Assembly (NCBI GenBank): GCA_005116955.1
Contig: SWDI01000002.1
Coordinates: 733,316 to 797,315 of the forward strand
Direction of reading: 5' to 3'
Length of the DNA: 64,000 bases
Source of the DNA: Nitrospira sp.
GTDB taxonomy: Bacteria > Nitrospirota > Nitrospiria > Nitrospirales > Nitrospiraceae
Shown: positions 1 to 8,296 of the stretch, piece by piece
Position numbering within the stretch: the first letter of the stretch is position 1
How the letters are laid out: each line of letters opens with the position of its first letter
Notes under the pieces: model-generated
What the model saw: only the letters and a program-made list of their open reading frames with translations
What the model was told of the DNA's origin: nothing
Databases searched by the model: none
Translations under genes and position numbers: made by a program

Positions 1-123
1 GACTTCTCTAATGTGTCCGAACGCAAACTGATGGAGTGCCTGAATCGGCTCGGCTACGATATTGTAATCAAAGTTCGACCAGCCTCTGCTCGCATTGGAC
101 ATTTGATGCTGGCGCTGCCGTGA
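1..123 (+). CDS. HTH (XRE/HigA-type) antitoxin, C-terminal fragment
   Basis: The window opens inside this reading frame, and its last 40 residues run to a TGA at 121-123. The piece contains LMECLNRLGYDIVIKVRP, the helix and beta-strand found after the HTH in HigA2/XRE antitoxins of the type that partners RelE/HigB toxins. It resembles the C-terminal half of the complete antitoxin at 1867-2199, where LMAFLNKLDRKVTVQVS fills the same place. This suggests a second, separate toxin-antitoxin locus just outside the window. The start and the HTH itself cannot be seen. Confidence 0.7.
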   Translation, partial: DFSNVSERKLMECLNRLGYDIVIKVRPASARIGHLMLALP

Positions 124-276
124 TTATAGGGCGTTGTCTCACGAGGGTGATCCCACTCCCGTAAAAGAACCGGACGTTCCCTCTCATTCCTGAGACCAAA
201 AGCCCTCCCCTCCTCTCGTGTCTTCACGGAAACTGACGATTCAGCGCATCACAACCCCAGGCGTCAGGACGTCCTG

Positions 277-495
277 CTAATAGTATCCAGGCTGGTTGCG
301 TCTATACGGATCACGTTGTGAAGCCGGCGGAGGTTCGTCGTAACGATGCTGTTGGCCCGGCTGCAACGATCCCATATTCACGTTGTCATAGCCAGGCGCG
401 GGTCGTTGCCGACCCGACAAAGAATCATCGGCACAGCCAGCGATCATGGCACTCGCCAGAAGGGCACAGGGCAGCGCGCATAGAATACGAATCAT
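277..495 (-). CDS. Small lipoprotein, unknown function
   Basis: A 72-residue protein with a lipoprotein signal: a charged start (MIR), a hydrophobic stretch and a lipobox ending AGC around residue 21. The mature part is short and rich in Pro, Tyr, Gln and Arg, with no domain I recognise. The start is well supported, since GGAGGAGG lies 6 bases before the ATG. It should be anchored to the outer or inner membrane by lipidation. The function is unknown; proline/tyrosine-rich lipoproteins of this size are common in Nitrospira-like genomes, but that is a general impression, not a match. Confidence 0.65.
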   Translation of the reverse strand: MIRILCALPCALLASAMIAGCADDSLSGRQRPAPGYDNVNMGSLQPGQQHRYDEPPPASQRDPYRRNQPGYY

Positions 496-1447
496 ACGAA
501 ACCTCCTCCGTCATTCAGAATGATTTCCATGCATTTCTCATCCAGCCAGTCTGCTGTCCGTACCGCTACCGTACAAGCCTTCTTCAACCTGCAAAGAGTC
601 ACCTGATAATCTGAACTCAGCCAACTGGGGAAATAAACTGGTGCGCCCTCATTTGTTGCCACGCATCGTCTTCTCAATTGTGCCATGCATCCCCTCCACT
701 GCGCAAAGGTCGATGGGCCAACTCAATTTCGGAAAGGATAAAAGAGACGAGAATTGGCCATTCAGCACTTCCGACAAGGACGTTGCCGTCAGCATAGAGC
801 ACCACCCCTCTTTCTAACGTGGTACGGAGTTGCAGGACCACGCGACACTCGCCGTTCCTCGCCCCAGCGATGCTGCCGCGTCACTCTGCGCTACGATCAT
901 CATCGAAAAGCCGAGCCGACCATGAATGGCCTCAAACTGCGGCATATGCAAACCGACCTCTTCGTAACACACTGTTGCGCCCCTCACCTACATCGGGGCG
1001 CAACGGAATGTCCCCGTCTGGGGCAAAGCGCGGCTGCAAGCGTGACACCGTCCGCGGTGGCGCGGTTGCCACGGGCGTGCCACACCCGTTAATGGGCGAC
1101 GGCGGTTCTCTTGGCACGGTCGAGTCGCATTGCGCGACACGACGGTGCCGGACTCCACCTGGCACGGCGTCTCCTGACGCGGTGCCGCAGAGGCCTGCCT
1201 ACCCGAAGCCCCTCGCCGAGGGTAGCCTGCAGTGCAATCCCTATAGCTTGGATGGTCAAGCATGCAGAGCAGACCTCCTCGTTGGAAATCCCGTGCCGTT
1301 GAAACTCGACGAGGAAGAGGGCGGGTCGTGGGTCTATGGGAATAACACAGGATATACCTCTCGGTTGCAATCTGCCTTCGCCTACCGTACGTTTGGTGGC
1401 CTCCTTTTACACCGGCAGAGTGATCGCACCCCATCAGACGATGATTC
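496..1447. other. No recognisable gene
   Basis: Reading frames of 60-230 codons exist on both strands but overlap one another. They have Arg/Pro/His-rich composition typical of out-of-frame GC-rich DNA and lack convincing ribosome sites. I see no tRNA, no insertion-sequence ends and no clear repeats. The stretch may be decayed gene material at the island edge. Confidence 0.4.
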
Positions 1448-1476
1448 TTGCCATTATTACAATCTTGTCATATCAT
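1448..1476 (+). promoter_or_regulatory. Probable sigma-70 promoter of the HigBA-type operon
   Basis: TTGCCA (1448-1453) and TATCAT (1471-1476) are separated by exactly 17 bases and lie about 30 bases before the GTG start of the toxin gene. An AAGGAG ribosome site follows at 1491-1496. Confidence 0.55.
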
Positions 1477-1504
1477 TGGTAAGTACCGGTAAGGAGAAAT
1501 AGAC

Positions 1505-1870
1505 GTGTCGAAAGATAGTGTGCTCCGACCTGTGGTCTGGATGGGCGATAGCAAGAAGCAATTGAAGAAGATGCCGGAGGACGTGCAAAAGCAGATGGGC
1601 GGCGAGCTGTATCTCGCTCAGCGAGGCGAAGCTCCGCCACACAGCAAGATGTTAAAGGGACTCGGCGGTGGCGTTTTTGAAATCAGGGACGACTTTGACG
1701 GCAACACCTATCGGTTGGTGTATGCCGTCCAGATTGGCAAGCGGCTCTATGTGCTGCATGCGTTTCAGAAGAAAAGCAAAAAAGGCATCGCGACACCCCC
1801 GAGAGACGTAGAGTTGATTACGCGGCGGTATAAGGAAGCAGTCGTCATGGAAAAGGAGTGGCCGTCATGA
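1505..1870 (+). CDS. RelE/HigB-family toxin (Gp49-like, DUF891)
   Basis: A 121-residue toxin of the phage Gp49-like branch of the RelE/HigB superfamily. It carries the family's middle region, GGGVFEIRDDFDGNTYRLVY, followed by LYVLHAFQKKSKKG, the usual last beta-strand and basic patch. Members of this family cleave mRNA at the ribosome; that activity is inferred here. The start is a GTG 8 bases after AAGGAG. Its stop overlaps the antitoxin start (ATGA), so the pair is translationally coupled in the toxin-first order typical of HigBA. Confidence 0.88.
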   Translation: MSKDSVLRPVVWMGDSKKQLKKMPEDVQKQMGGELYLAQRGEAPPHSKMLKGLGGGVFEIRDDFDGNTYRLVYAVQIGKRLYVLHAFQKKSKKGIATPPRDVELITRRYKEAVVMEKEWPS

Positions 1871-2199
1871 AGAAAAGGAACACCATAGACCATGAAGTCA
1901 GTTCCGGGAATGTCTTTGCGGATTTAGGCTTGAAGGACTCCGAGAGCCTGCTCATGCGGGCTGAGCTAGGCCATCAAATCTTCAAAATCCTCAAAAGCCG
2001 AGGACTCAAGAAACAAAAAGAGGTGCAGGACGTGCTGGATATTGGACAGGCGGAAGTCTCCCACCTGATGAATGCCCGGTATCACCGGTTTTCCGAAGCC
2101 CGGTTGATGGCCTTCCTCAACAAGCTGGACCGTAAAGTGACGGTACAAGTCTCACGACGCAGGAAAAACGAACCGTTTCAGGAAGTGGTTCTGGCGTAA
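1867..2199 (+). CDS. XRE-family antitoxin of the HigA2 type
   Basis: A 110-residue HTH protein. Residues near 45-80 (KEVQDVLDIGQAEVSHLMNA) form the HTH, with the recognition helix at AEVSHLMN, followed by the RLMAFLNKL helix and a short beta-strand. It should neutralise the upstream toxin and repress the promoter at 1448. I place the start at ATG 1867 because AAGGAG lies 8 bases before it and ATG/TGA overlap the toxin stop. A GTG at 1858 in the same frame is less likely. Confidence 0.85.
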   Translation: MKKRNTIDHEVSSGNVFADLGLKDSESLLMRAELGHQIFKILKSRGLKKQKEVQDVLDIGQAEVSHLMNARYHRFSEARLMAFLNKLDRKVTVQVSRRRKNEPFQEVVLA

Positions 2200-2250
2200 G
2201 GCGGACTTCGCACTCGCCAAGAGCGTCCCTTCAAGACGAAGGCAGGAAGT

Positions 2251-2745
2251 TCAGGCGACAATCCTACGTGCGTCTTTCAGAAGCATGAAGAGATGCAACG
2301 GGTCGCTTGGCGAAGGAAGGAAATCCAAATGCGCGTAGAAGCTTCTTGCCGTGTCGTCTTTGGCATGGACCACCAGAGCCCGAATTCCGGCGATATCGGC
2401 CGCCTGGAGAGTTCGAAGCACCGCATCCTTCACCAGCGCAGCGCCAATTCCCTGATTCTGCCACTGACGGTCCACCGCCAGCCTTGCAAGCAGCATGATG
2501 GGAATGGAATGCTTGGCTAGTCCCTTCCTCACTCGCTCCGGAGCCTGTTCCTGTTCCACAGAGCCGACAGCCAGGGCGTAATAGCCGACGACGGCGTGAC
2601 CCACCAGCCCCACGTAGGTTTGCGCTCCCCCACTCTGCTGGCTCTGTAGTGCATATTGTGTTAGAAAGCGCTCGAGCTCGTCCCGACCACAATCGAACGG
2701 CTCAATGGCATGATGCTGCTGAAGTTTTTCGATCGTCCGGGTCAA
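2251..2745 (-). CDS. GNAT acetyltransferase toxin, TacT/AtaT type
   Basis: A 164-residue GNAT enzyme. It begins with the toxin-type N-terminus (FDCGRDELERFL) and has the acetyl-CoA loop QNQGIGAALVKDA, LARLAVDRQW on strand beta-4, and the C-terminal RSFYAHLDFLPSPSDPLHLFM. GNAT toxins of this group acetylate the amino group of charged tRNA and block translation; the target here is unknown. The first codons overlap the end of the antitoxin gene (ATGA), so the two are coupled. Confidence 0.9.
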   Translation of the reverse strand: MTRTIEKLQQHHAIEPFDCGRDELERFLTQYALQSQQSGGAQTYVGLVGHAVVGYYALAVGSVEQEQAPERVRKGLAKHSIPIMLLARLAVDRQWQNQGIGAALVKDAVLRTLQAADIAGIRALVVHAKDDTARSFYAHLDFLPSPSDPLHLFMLLKDARRIVA

Positions 2746-3050
2746 CGCTTCTCTGATGCTGGGGAAGAGGGATCAGCGTCAAAGAATCCCGGCTCGGTCA
2801 AGAGACGCTGCAGACGAGGGGTGCGGCGAGTTGGAGCATCCAGAGCGGCTTGAAACTCAGCCCACTTTGCCTTACTCAAGATAAAGGTGCGACGATCAGC
2901 CAGCATTTCATCAGCACGAGACAACGCACTGTCCCGGACAAAATCACTCAAGGAGCGGCCACAAGCAGATGCAGCGGCTTCCAGTGTCCGCTTATCTGCA
3001 GAGCTCAATCGAAGATCCAGCTTTTTACTACGAACCGACCTGGCCAGCAT
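2742..3050 (-). CDS. DUF1778 (TacA-type) ribbon-helix-helix antitoxin
   Basis: A 102-residue antitoxin. The N-terminal ribbon-helix-helix (KKLDLRLSSADKRTLEAAA) and the CGRSLSDFVRDSALSRADE helix are hallmarks of DUF1778. The C-terminal tail (WAEFQAALDAPTRRTPRL) is the part that usually covers the toxin active site. It probably represses its own promoter; the operator-like repeats at 3097-3117 lie just upstream. An AGGAGG ribosome site precedes the ATG. Confidence 0.9.
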   Translation of the reverse strand: MLARSVRSKKLDLRLSSADKRTLEAAASACGRSLSDFVRDSALSRADEMLADRRTFILSKAKWAEFQAALDAPTRRTPRLQRLLTEPGFFDADPSSPASEKR

Positions 3051-3073
3051 CTTCGTACCTCCTGATGGTAGTG

Positions 3074-3117
3074 AGACTAGCCCAGTGAATTGGACTTGTC
3101 AAGACATTGTCATGACA
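3074..3117 (-). promoter_or_regulatory. Promoter and operator of the TacAT-type operon
   Basis: Read on the minus strand, TTGACA (3102-3097) and TAGTCT (3079-3074) are 17 bases apart and lie just before the antitoxin gene. Two adjacent palindromic boxes, TGTCAAGACA (3097-3106) and TGTCATGACA (3108-3117), share the form TGTC-NN-GACA. One of them overlaps the -35 element. This is the layout expected for autorepression by a ribbon-helix-helix antitoxin binding two sites. Confidence 0.6.
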
Positions 3118-3148
3118 CGGTAGCCATTGAGAGAGAACTCGCAAAATG

Positions 3149-3170
3149 CAGGTGCCACCAGTGGCACCTG
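3149..3170. repeat. 22-bp perfect palindrome
   Basis: Two exact 10-base arms, CAGGTGCCAC and its complement, are separated by CA. It sits between the TacAT promoter and the tRNA fragment. No T-run follows on either side, so it is unlikely to be a terminator. A protein-binding site or an island-end feature is possible. Confidence 0.5.
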
Positions 3171-3282
3171 CTCCTGTAACTCATTGATTTTTCATGACAT
3201 GAAATGTCACTGTTTGCACTGCGTTTTTCTCTTATCTATTTGATCTTGTTCACTTTCTTCTTGTCCTGAAAAGGCTGGTGTC

Positions 3283-3310
3283 GACAGTTCAATTCTGTCC
3301 CTCGGCACCA
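3283..3310 (+). other. tRNA 3' end fragment (Leu-like), probable att site
   Basis: GACAG-TTCAATT-CTGTC forms a perfect five-pair T-arm with a canonical loop. It is followed by the 7-base acceptor strand CCTCGGC, discriminator A and CCA. The matching 5' acceptor GCCGAGG is absent upstream, so the gene is not complete. GCCGAGG is a common start of bacterial tRNA-Leu. Integrases often recombine in tRNA 3' ends and leave such a copy, so this is best read as one end of an integrated island, probably the toxin-antitoxin island to its left. Confidence 0.65.
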
Positions 3311-3462
3311 TCACAATACAGCCTCTACAGCTGCACCGATGATGTCAGCTATATCGGTGGTATTCACCTATTCACTGCTAAAAAGAAGTTGTTATGAGGG
3401 GCGAGCAGGCTATGACCGGGAGCCTGACACGTGGATCACGTAGTGGATTTGGCTGAATTTTT

Positions 3463-3819
3463 CTACTTCTTCAGCGTCCGGATATACGCCAGTACGGCTC
3501 GACTATCTGCTTCAGATAAACGAGTTTTCCATGACGGCATGTTCGGTTTTCCCTCGTGAATGGTCTGAAGCAGTATTGCGTCGGACTTTTTCTTGGTAGT
3601 CGGTCTCGTGAGGTTGGCCGGCTCTGGTCCCAGAAGTAAATAGCCATCCCCCTTCCCTTCCGAGCCATGACAACCGGCACAATGCCGAATAAATATTTTT
3701 TCCCCTTTTGCAACGTTGGCGATCTTTGATTCTGGCTCCTTCGGCGCGGCGATCGATACCTGTGCCCCCACAATCATGACAACAAGCCCCATGCATACAG
3801 TACCAGCGAGCGTAGGCAT
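3463..3819 (-). CDS. Monohaem c-type cytochrome, exported
   Basis: A small cytochrome c with an N-terminal signal or anchor (TVCMGLVVMIVGAQVSIA), one haem motif CAGCH, and a Met ligand candidate in KPNMPSW, typical of class I cytochromes. It is the last gene of the RND efflux operon. An earlier ATG at 3858 would overlap the pump stop (ATGA). I prefer ATG 3819, which has GAGG 5 bases upstream and puts the signal peptide at the very N-terminus. It should act in the periplasm. Why a metal pump operon carries an electron-transfer protein is not clear from the sequence. Confidence 0.82.
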   Translation of the reverse strand: MPTLAGTVCMGLVVMIVGAQVSIAAPKEPESKIANVAKGEKIFIRHCAGCHGSEGKGDGYLLLGPEPANLTRPTTKKKSDAILLQTIHEGKPNMPSWKTRLSEADSRAVLAYIRTLKK

Positions 3820-3854
3820 CCTCACCTCATCCTTTCTCTGGCCTAATTTCCCCA

Positions 3855-6800
3855 TCATGTCAACGGCATCTCGTCAGGCTGGCGAGCCGGCCTCGGCTCA
3901 CCATTGCCATGAGGCATGTCATCGACTAAACCCTGGACGGCAGACACTGATCCTCCTCGTAATTTGCTTGGAGCGATTCCCTCTGTCGAGCGGCCTTCGA
4001 GCCACTGATAGAGGACCGGCAGCATGATCAAGGTCAGCAGCGTCGAACTCACGAGGCCGCCGATGACGACGATCGCCAACGGACGCTGCACTTCCGAGCC
4101 GATCCCGTTGGAAAATGCTAGGGGAACCAACCCCAAGAGTGCGACCAACGCCGTCATCAAGACGGGACGCAGCCGAAGTAGGGCGCCTGAGGTCACCGCT
4201 TCTTCCAAACTGTGGCCGTCCTCTCGTAATTTATTCATATAGGAGACGAGCACAATCCCGTTCAACACCGCCACGCCGAAAAGATTGATGAAGCCGACTG
4301 ACGCCGGCACGCTGAGATATTCCTTGGTGAGCCACAGCGCCACGACCCCTCCGATCAACGCGAAGGGCAGATTCAAGATGATGAGGGTTGCCTGACGGAG
4401 TGAGTTGAAGGTTGAATACAGTAAGAAAAAAATCAGGCCGATTGTGATTGGAACGATGACCTGCAGCTTGGCCATGGCCCGTTCCATGTTCTCAAATGAC
4501 CCGCCCCAGGTCACCCGGTAACCGGGCGGAAGCATGACGTGTTCAGTGATTTTCTGCTGCGCCTCCGCAACCAACCCACCGATGTCTCGCCCCAGCGTAT
4601 TGAACCCGATCGATACGTACCGTTGCAGCTGATCGCGGCTGATCCGGCCAGGTCCCTCCTCCAACTGCACGGTGGCGAGATCCGCCAATGGAATCAGTGC
4701 GCCCGCATGATCACTGACCCGAATATTGCTGATGGTTTCGACACTGTCCCGGTACTGCTCCGGGAACCGCACCACCAACTCAAACCGTTGCTGGCCTTCG
4801 TAGACGCGCGTCGCGACGTCCCCACCAATGGCGGTGGTGATGATCTCCCGCACATCGGCCACATTGATCCCATGCCGCGCAATCTTGCTGCGATCGATAT
4901 CAATCGTGAGGTACGGCTGGCCGAATAATTGTTCAACTTTGATATCTCGGACCCCTCGCACGGTTTCGAGCACCTCGGCGATCTCCTGGGCTTTGTTCCG
5001 CAGTATCTCCAGATCGTCTCCGAACAGCTTCACCGTGGCTTCCGTGCGCACGCCTGAGATCAACTCATCAACCCGCTGCTGAATAGGCTGGCTGATCAGG
5101 AATGTCGCCCCGGAGACTCCCGCCAACCGCTCGCGAAACTTCTGCATCAACTCCGGCATGGTCTTGGCCGTAGTCCACTGATCCAGCGGCTTCAAGCGAA
5201 CCACCGGATCACTTTCATTCGGTTCCTGTGGATCGTTCCCCAATTCCGTACGGCCGATTTTTGAAACGACCATCTCCACTTCCGGAAACTCCATGATCGC
5301 CTGCTGCATCCGCTTTTCGATGTCGATTGACGCGGAAAGCGACACGCTCGGGAGCCGAATAGTTTGTGGAGCGACAGATCCCTCGTTCAGAATAGGGATA
5401 AATTCTGAGCCCAGTGTGGGCACCAATGCCAGCGCGCCGATGAGCGCGCCAACGGCCATCACCACCACGACGGTCCGGTGCCCGAGGGCCCATCGAAGGG
5501 TAGGCGCATAGAGCCGCTTAGCCAATCGGACGATCCAAGGATCTTCTTCACTGCCTTGCCTCAAGACCAGAGAACAGAGCACCGGTGACAGCGTCAGCGA
5601 CAAGACGAGGGACACCAACAGCGCGATCATGATGGTATAGGCAAGCGGTTTGAACATCTTCCCTTCCATCCCGTGAAGGGACAAGAGCGGGAGAAACACC
5701 AAGATAATGATCAGAATCCCGAATACGACCGGCTGTCCGACTTCCTTCACCGCTTGCGTCACCAGCTGAAGCCTCGGTATTGCGGCAGCAGAATGGTGCG
5801 ACAGATGGCGGTAGACGTTTTCAACGACGACGACCGACCCATCCACGATCATACCGATCGCGATCGCCAACCCTCCCAGCGACATCAGATTTGCGGTCAG
5901 CCCGATTTGCCCCATCACGATAAATGTGGCCAGCGGCGCCAAGACGAGCGTACCCACGACGATCAGCGCACTCCGAATATTCCCAAGAAACAGAAACAGC
6001 ACCACGACTACGAGCACCACACCCTCAGCCAACGATTTGTACACCGTATTCAATGCTTCGGTGATCAGTTCGATACGGTCGTAAAACGGCACAATGCGCA
6101 ATCCATCCGGCAACAGATGTTTTGCATGGATGTCCTCAATACGAGTCTTGATCCCCTCGACGACATCCCGGGCGTTGCCTCCACGCAACATCAGCACGAT
6201 GCCACTGACCACCTCGCGATCCCCGTTCAGCACCGTGGCGCCATGCCGCACCGCATGGTCGATCACCACTTGAGCCACGTCGGAGATATAGACCGGCGTG
6301 CCACCGGTTTCCTTCACCACGATCCGCTCGATATCCTGAAGCGAGCGGATCAGCCCAATTCCTCGCACGATGTATTTCTCATCATGTTTTTCAAGGATAT
6401 TCCCGCCGGCGTTGGCGTTGTTTCTCGCTACCGCATCGAACACCTCACGAAGCGTCAGACCGTATTTCCGCAGCAGACCTGGTTCGACTAACACCTGATA
6501 CTGTTTGACGTACCCGCCCATTGAATTGATATCGATGACCTCTGGCGTGCTCTTCAGAAGGGGGCGAATGATCCAGTCTTGAATCGTCCGCTGTACAATC
6601 AGACTTTGGTGTTCGGCTTCGCTATCAGCCGCAACTCCGTGAGGAGCCTCCAAGTAATACTGGAATACCTCTCCCAATCCTGTACTGTTCGGCACCAGCA
6701 TCGGCTTAGCCCCTGGAGGAAGCTGTTCCTCCACTTCAAGCAATCGCTCGAGCACCAGTTGGCGGGCCAGATTGATGTCCATGGAATCATCGAACACGAT

Positions 6801-7082
6801 GGTGATCAGCGAGAGACCGACTTTCGTGAGGGAACGCATTTCCGTGAGGGACGGCACACCCGTGAGCTGCAGCTCGATCGGATAGGTCACCAAGCGCTCG
6901 ACTTCGGCGGGAGAGAGCCCAGGCGCCTTCGTGACGACCTGGACCAGCACGCTGGTCACGTCCGGAAAGGCGTCGATCGGAATGGTCCGAAAGGCATAGA
7001 TCCCGCCGGCGCCGATCATGATCGAACAGATAATGATAAGGAGCCGCTGGCGGAGGGAGATGTCCAGAAGACGGGAAACCAT
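3855..7082 (-). CDS. Heavy-metal efflux RND transporter, CzcA/CusA family
   Basis: A 1075-residue inner-membrane pump of the HME subgroup of RND transporters. After the first membrane helix comes the family start AFRTIPIDAFPDVTSVLVQV. The helix-4 proton-relay motif reads AIAIGMIVDGSVVVVEN, so the first Asp of the CzcA-type DFG motif is Ala here while VDG and VEN are kept. Further motifs include RLPSVSLSASIDIEKRMQQA and GGVVALWLTKEYLSVPASVG. It should export metal cations with the adaptor and outer-membrane protein encoded upstream. The substrate cannot be decided. Its start shares one base with the adaptor stop (TGATG). Confidence 0.93.
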   Translation of the reverse strand: MVSRLLDISLRQRLLIIICSIMIGAGGIYAFRTIPIDAFPDVTSVLVQVVTKAPGLSPAEVERLVTYPIELQLTGVPSLTEMRSLTKVGLSLITIVFDDSMDINLARQLVLERLLEVEEQLPPGAKPMLVPNSTGLGEVFQYYLEAPHGVAADSEAEHQSLIVQRTIQDWIIRPLLKSTPEVIDINSMGGYVKQYQVLVEPGLLRKYGLTLREVFDAVARNNANAGGNILEKHDEKYIVRGIGLIRSLQDIERIVVKETGGTPVYISDVAQVVIDHAVRHGATVLNGDREVVSGIVLMLRGGNARDVVEGIKTRIEDIHAKHLLPDGLRIVPFYDRIELITEALNTVYKSLAEGVVLVVVVLFLFLGNIRSALIVVGTLVLAPLATFIVMGQIGLTANLMSLGGLAIAIGMIVDGSVVVVENVYRHLSHHSAAAIPRLQLVTQAVKEVGQPVVFGILIIILVFLPLLSLHGMEGKMFKPLAYTIMIALLVSLVLSLTLSPVLCSLVLRQGSEEDPWIVRLAKRLYAPTLRWALGHRTVVVVMAVGALIGALALVPTLGSEFIPILNEGSVAPQTIRLPSVSLSASIDIEKRMQQAIMEFPEVEMVVSKIGRTELGNDPQEPNESDPVVRLKPLDQWTTAKTMPELMQKFRERLAGVSGATFLISQPIQQRVDELISGVRTEATVKLFGDDLEILRNKAQEIAEVLETVRGVRDIKVEQLFGQPYLTIDIDRSKIARHGINVADVREIITTAIGGDVATRVYEGQQRFELVVRFPEQYRDSVETISNIRVSDHAGALIPLADLATVQLEEGPGRISRDQLQRYVSIGFNTLGRDIGGLVAEAQQKITEHVMLPPGYRVTWGGSFENMERAMAKLQVIVPITIGLIFFLLYSTFNSLRQATLIILNLPFALIGGVVALWLTKEYLSVPASVGFINLFGVAVLNGIVLVSYMNKLREDGHSLEEAVTSGALLRLRPVLMTALVALLGLVPLAFSNGIGSEVQRPLAIVVIGGLVSSTLLTLIMLPVLYQWLEGRSTEGIAPSKLRGGSVSAVQGLVDDMPHGNGEPRPARQPDEMPLT

Positions 7083-8296
7083 CAGACGGGTTTCTTCAAT
7101 AACTCGGACTTCAAAACAAAGGCACCATGTGTCACGACCGGTTCGCCTTCGTTCAGGCCGCCGAGAATAGCAGTAACGGTCCCATTGGATTCGCCGACGT
7201 GCACTTCCCGCAACTCATACTCGTTCGGGCTGCGTTGCACGAAGACGAACGTGCGCCCTTGATCGCGTTGCAACGCGGCCTCCGGCACGGCCAGTTGCTC
7301 AGGCTGGGCTTCAGAAAAGAGTCGAATCGTCGCGAACATTTCCGGCTTGAGCCGCCCATCCTGGTTCGGCAACTCAATCCTGAGTTGCATGGTGCGTGTC
7401 ACGGGATCGAGCACATCCGCAACATAGGTGATCGTCCCTCGAAAGACCTCCTTGGGATAGGCGTTGATCCGCACCTCAACTTGCCTGTCTCCGGATGCAT
7501 GGATGGAATGTGCGAAGGGAATGTCCTTCTCGGGAATATTCGCTTGCACCCAGACTTCCGAAAGATCAGCGATCACGAATAGATTTTCGGTCGTCTCGAC
7601 GACCTCGCCTCGTGTCAACTTACGCACAATGATCCGGCCGGCAAAGGGAGCCACGATCGGCACGACCGAACGGATCTTCCGGCTACTCTCGAGACGCCTG
7701 AACTCTTCGTCATTCATGCCAAGCAGCTTGAGCCGGTCGTGCGATTCATTGGCCTCGGCCTGGTTACTCAGCAACTCTGCCTGGCGACGCTGTAATTCCG
7801 CCTCGCCAATCACCTGCTCTTGAAGGAGGAATTGCGCACGCTCGAAGGCCTGCTCCGCAACGTGAAGCTTGGCCTTCGCCTTGAGATAGGACGATTGAGC
7901 AAGCCCCAGCTCGCTGCTATACAGGATCGCCAGCGGAGCATTTGCTTTGACCTCCTGGCCTAGCTCGCCGTACACCTCGACCACTCGCCCTCGAACCAAC
8001 GCCGTGATCTCCGCCATGTTCCGTTGATTGGGTTGCACGATTGCGGGGAAGTCCCGGTGCGTTCGAAAATCGCTGCGCGCGACCGGCTGGACAACCAAGC
8101 CCACCCTCGACGACTCCTCCGCCGACAGCGTGATGCGGCCAGGAGCCGACACTGCGACGGGCGACTTACTCGCCACCACATCGCTCGGCGTTCCATCACA
8201 GCCTGATTCCAGAACCATCAAACCGAACAGAAGACCGGACATACCTCGGCTGAGACACCTCGATGCAGCTCGTCGTGAACCGAATAGGGCCTTCAC
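7082..8296 (-). CDS. RND efflux adaptor (membrane fusion) lipoprotein, CzcB/CusB type
   Basis: A 404-residue periplasmic adaptor. The N-terminus has a lipobox (LESGC), followed by the biotinyl-lipoyl-like barrel around ALVRGRVVEVYGELGQEVKA, an alpha-hairpin rich in Ala, Gln and Glu (KLHVAEQAFERAQFLLQEQ), and the second lipoyl half VVPIVAPFAGRIIVRKLTRG. It bridges the pump and the TolC-like channel. The start is a GTG overlapping the upstream gene stop (GTGA). No metal-binding His or Met cluster is obvious at the N-terminus. Confidence 0.92.
   Translation of the reverse strand: MKALFGSRRAASRCLSRGMSGLLFGLMVLESGCDGTPSDVVASKSPVAVSAPGRITLSAEESSRVGLVVQPVARSDFRTHRDFPAIVQPNQRNMAEITALVRGRVVEVYGELGQEVKANAPLAILYSSELGLAQSSYLKAKAKLHVAEQAFERAQFLLQEQVIGEAELQRRQAELLSNQAEANESHDRLKLLGMNDEEFRRLESSRKIRSVVPIVAPFAGRIIVRKLTRGEVVETTENLFVIADLSEVWVQANIPEKDIPFAHSIHASGDRQVEVRINAYPKEVFRGTITYVADVLDPVTRTMQLRIELPNQDGRLKPEMFATIRLFSEAQPEQLAVPEAALQRDQGRTFVFVQRSPNEYELREVHVGESNGTVTAILGGLNEGEPVVTHGAFVLKSELLKKPV

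Noticed and set aside
819-1502. A 227-codon open frame in the gap before the HigBA-type pair
   Set aside because: Arg/Pro/His-rich composition, no domain or signal, overlapped by equally long frames on both strands, and it runs over the likely toxin promoter.
5673-6491. A 272-codon plus-strand frame over the RND pump gene
   Set aside because: It lies inside the well-supported pump gene, is His/Gln/Asp-rich and has no recognisable family.
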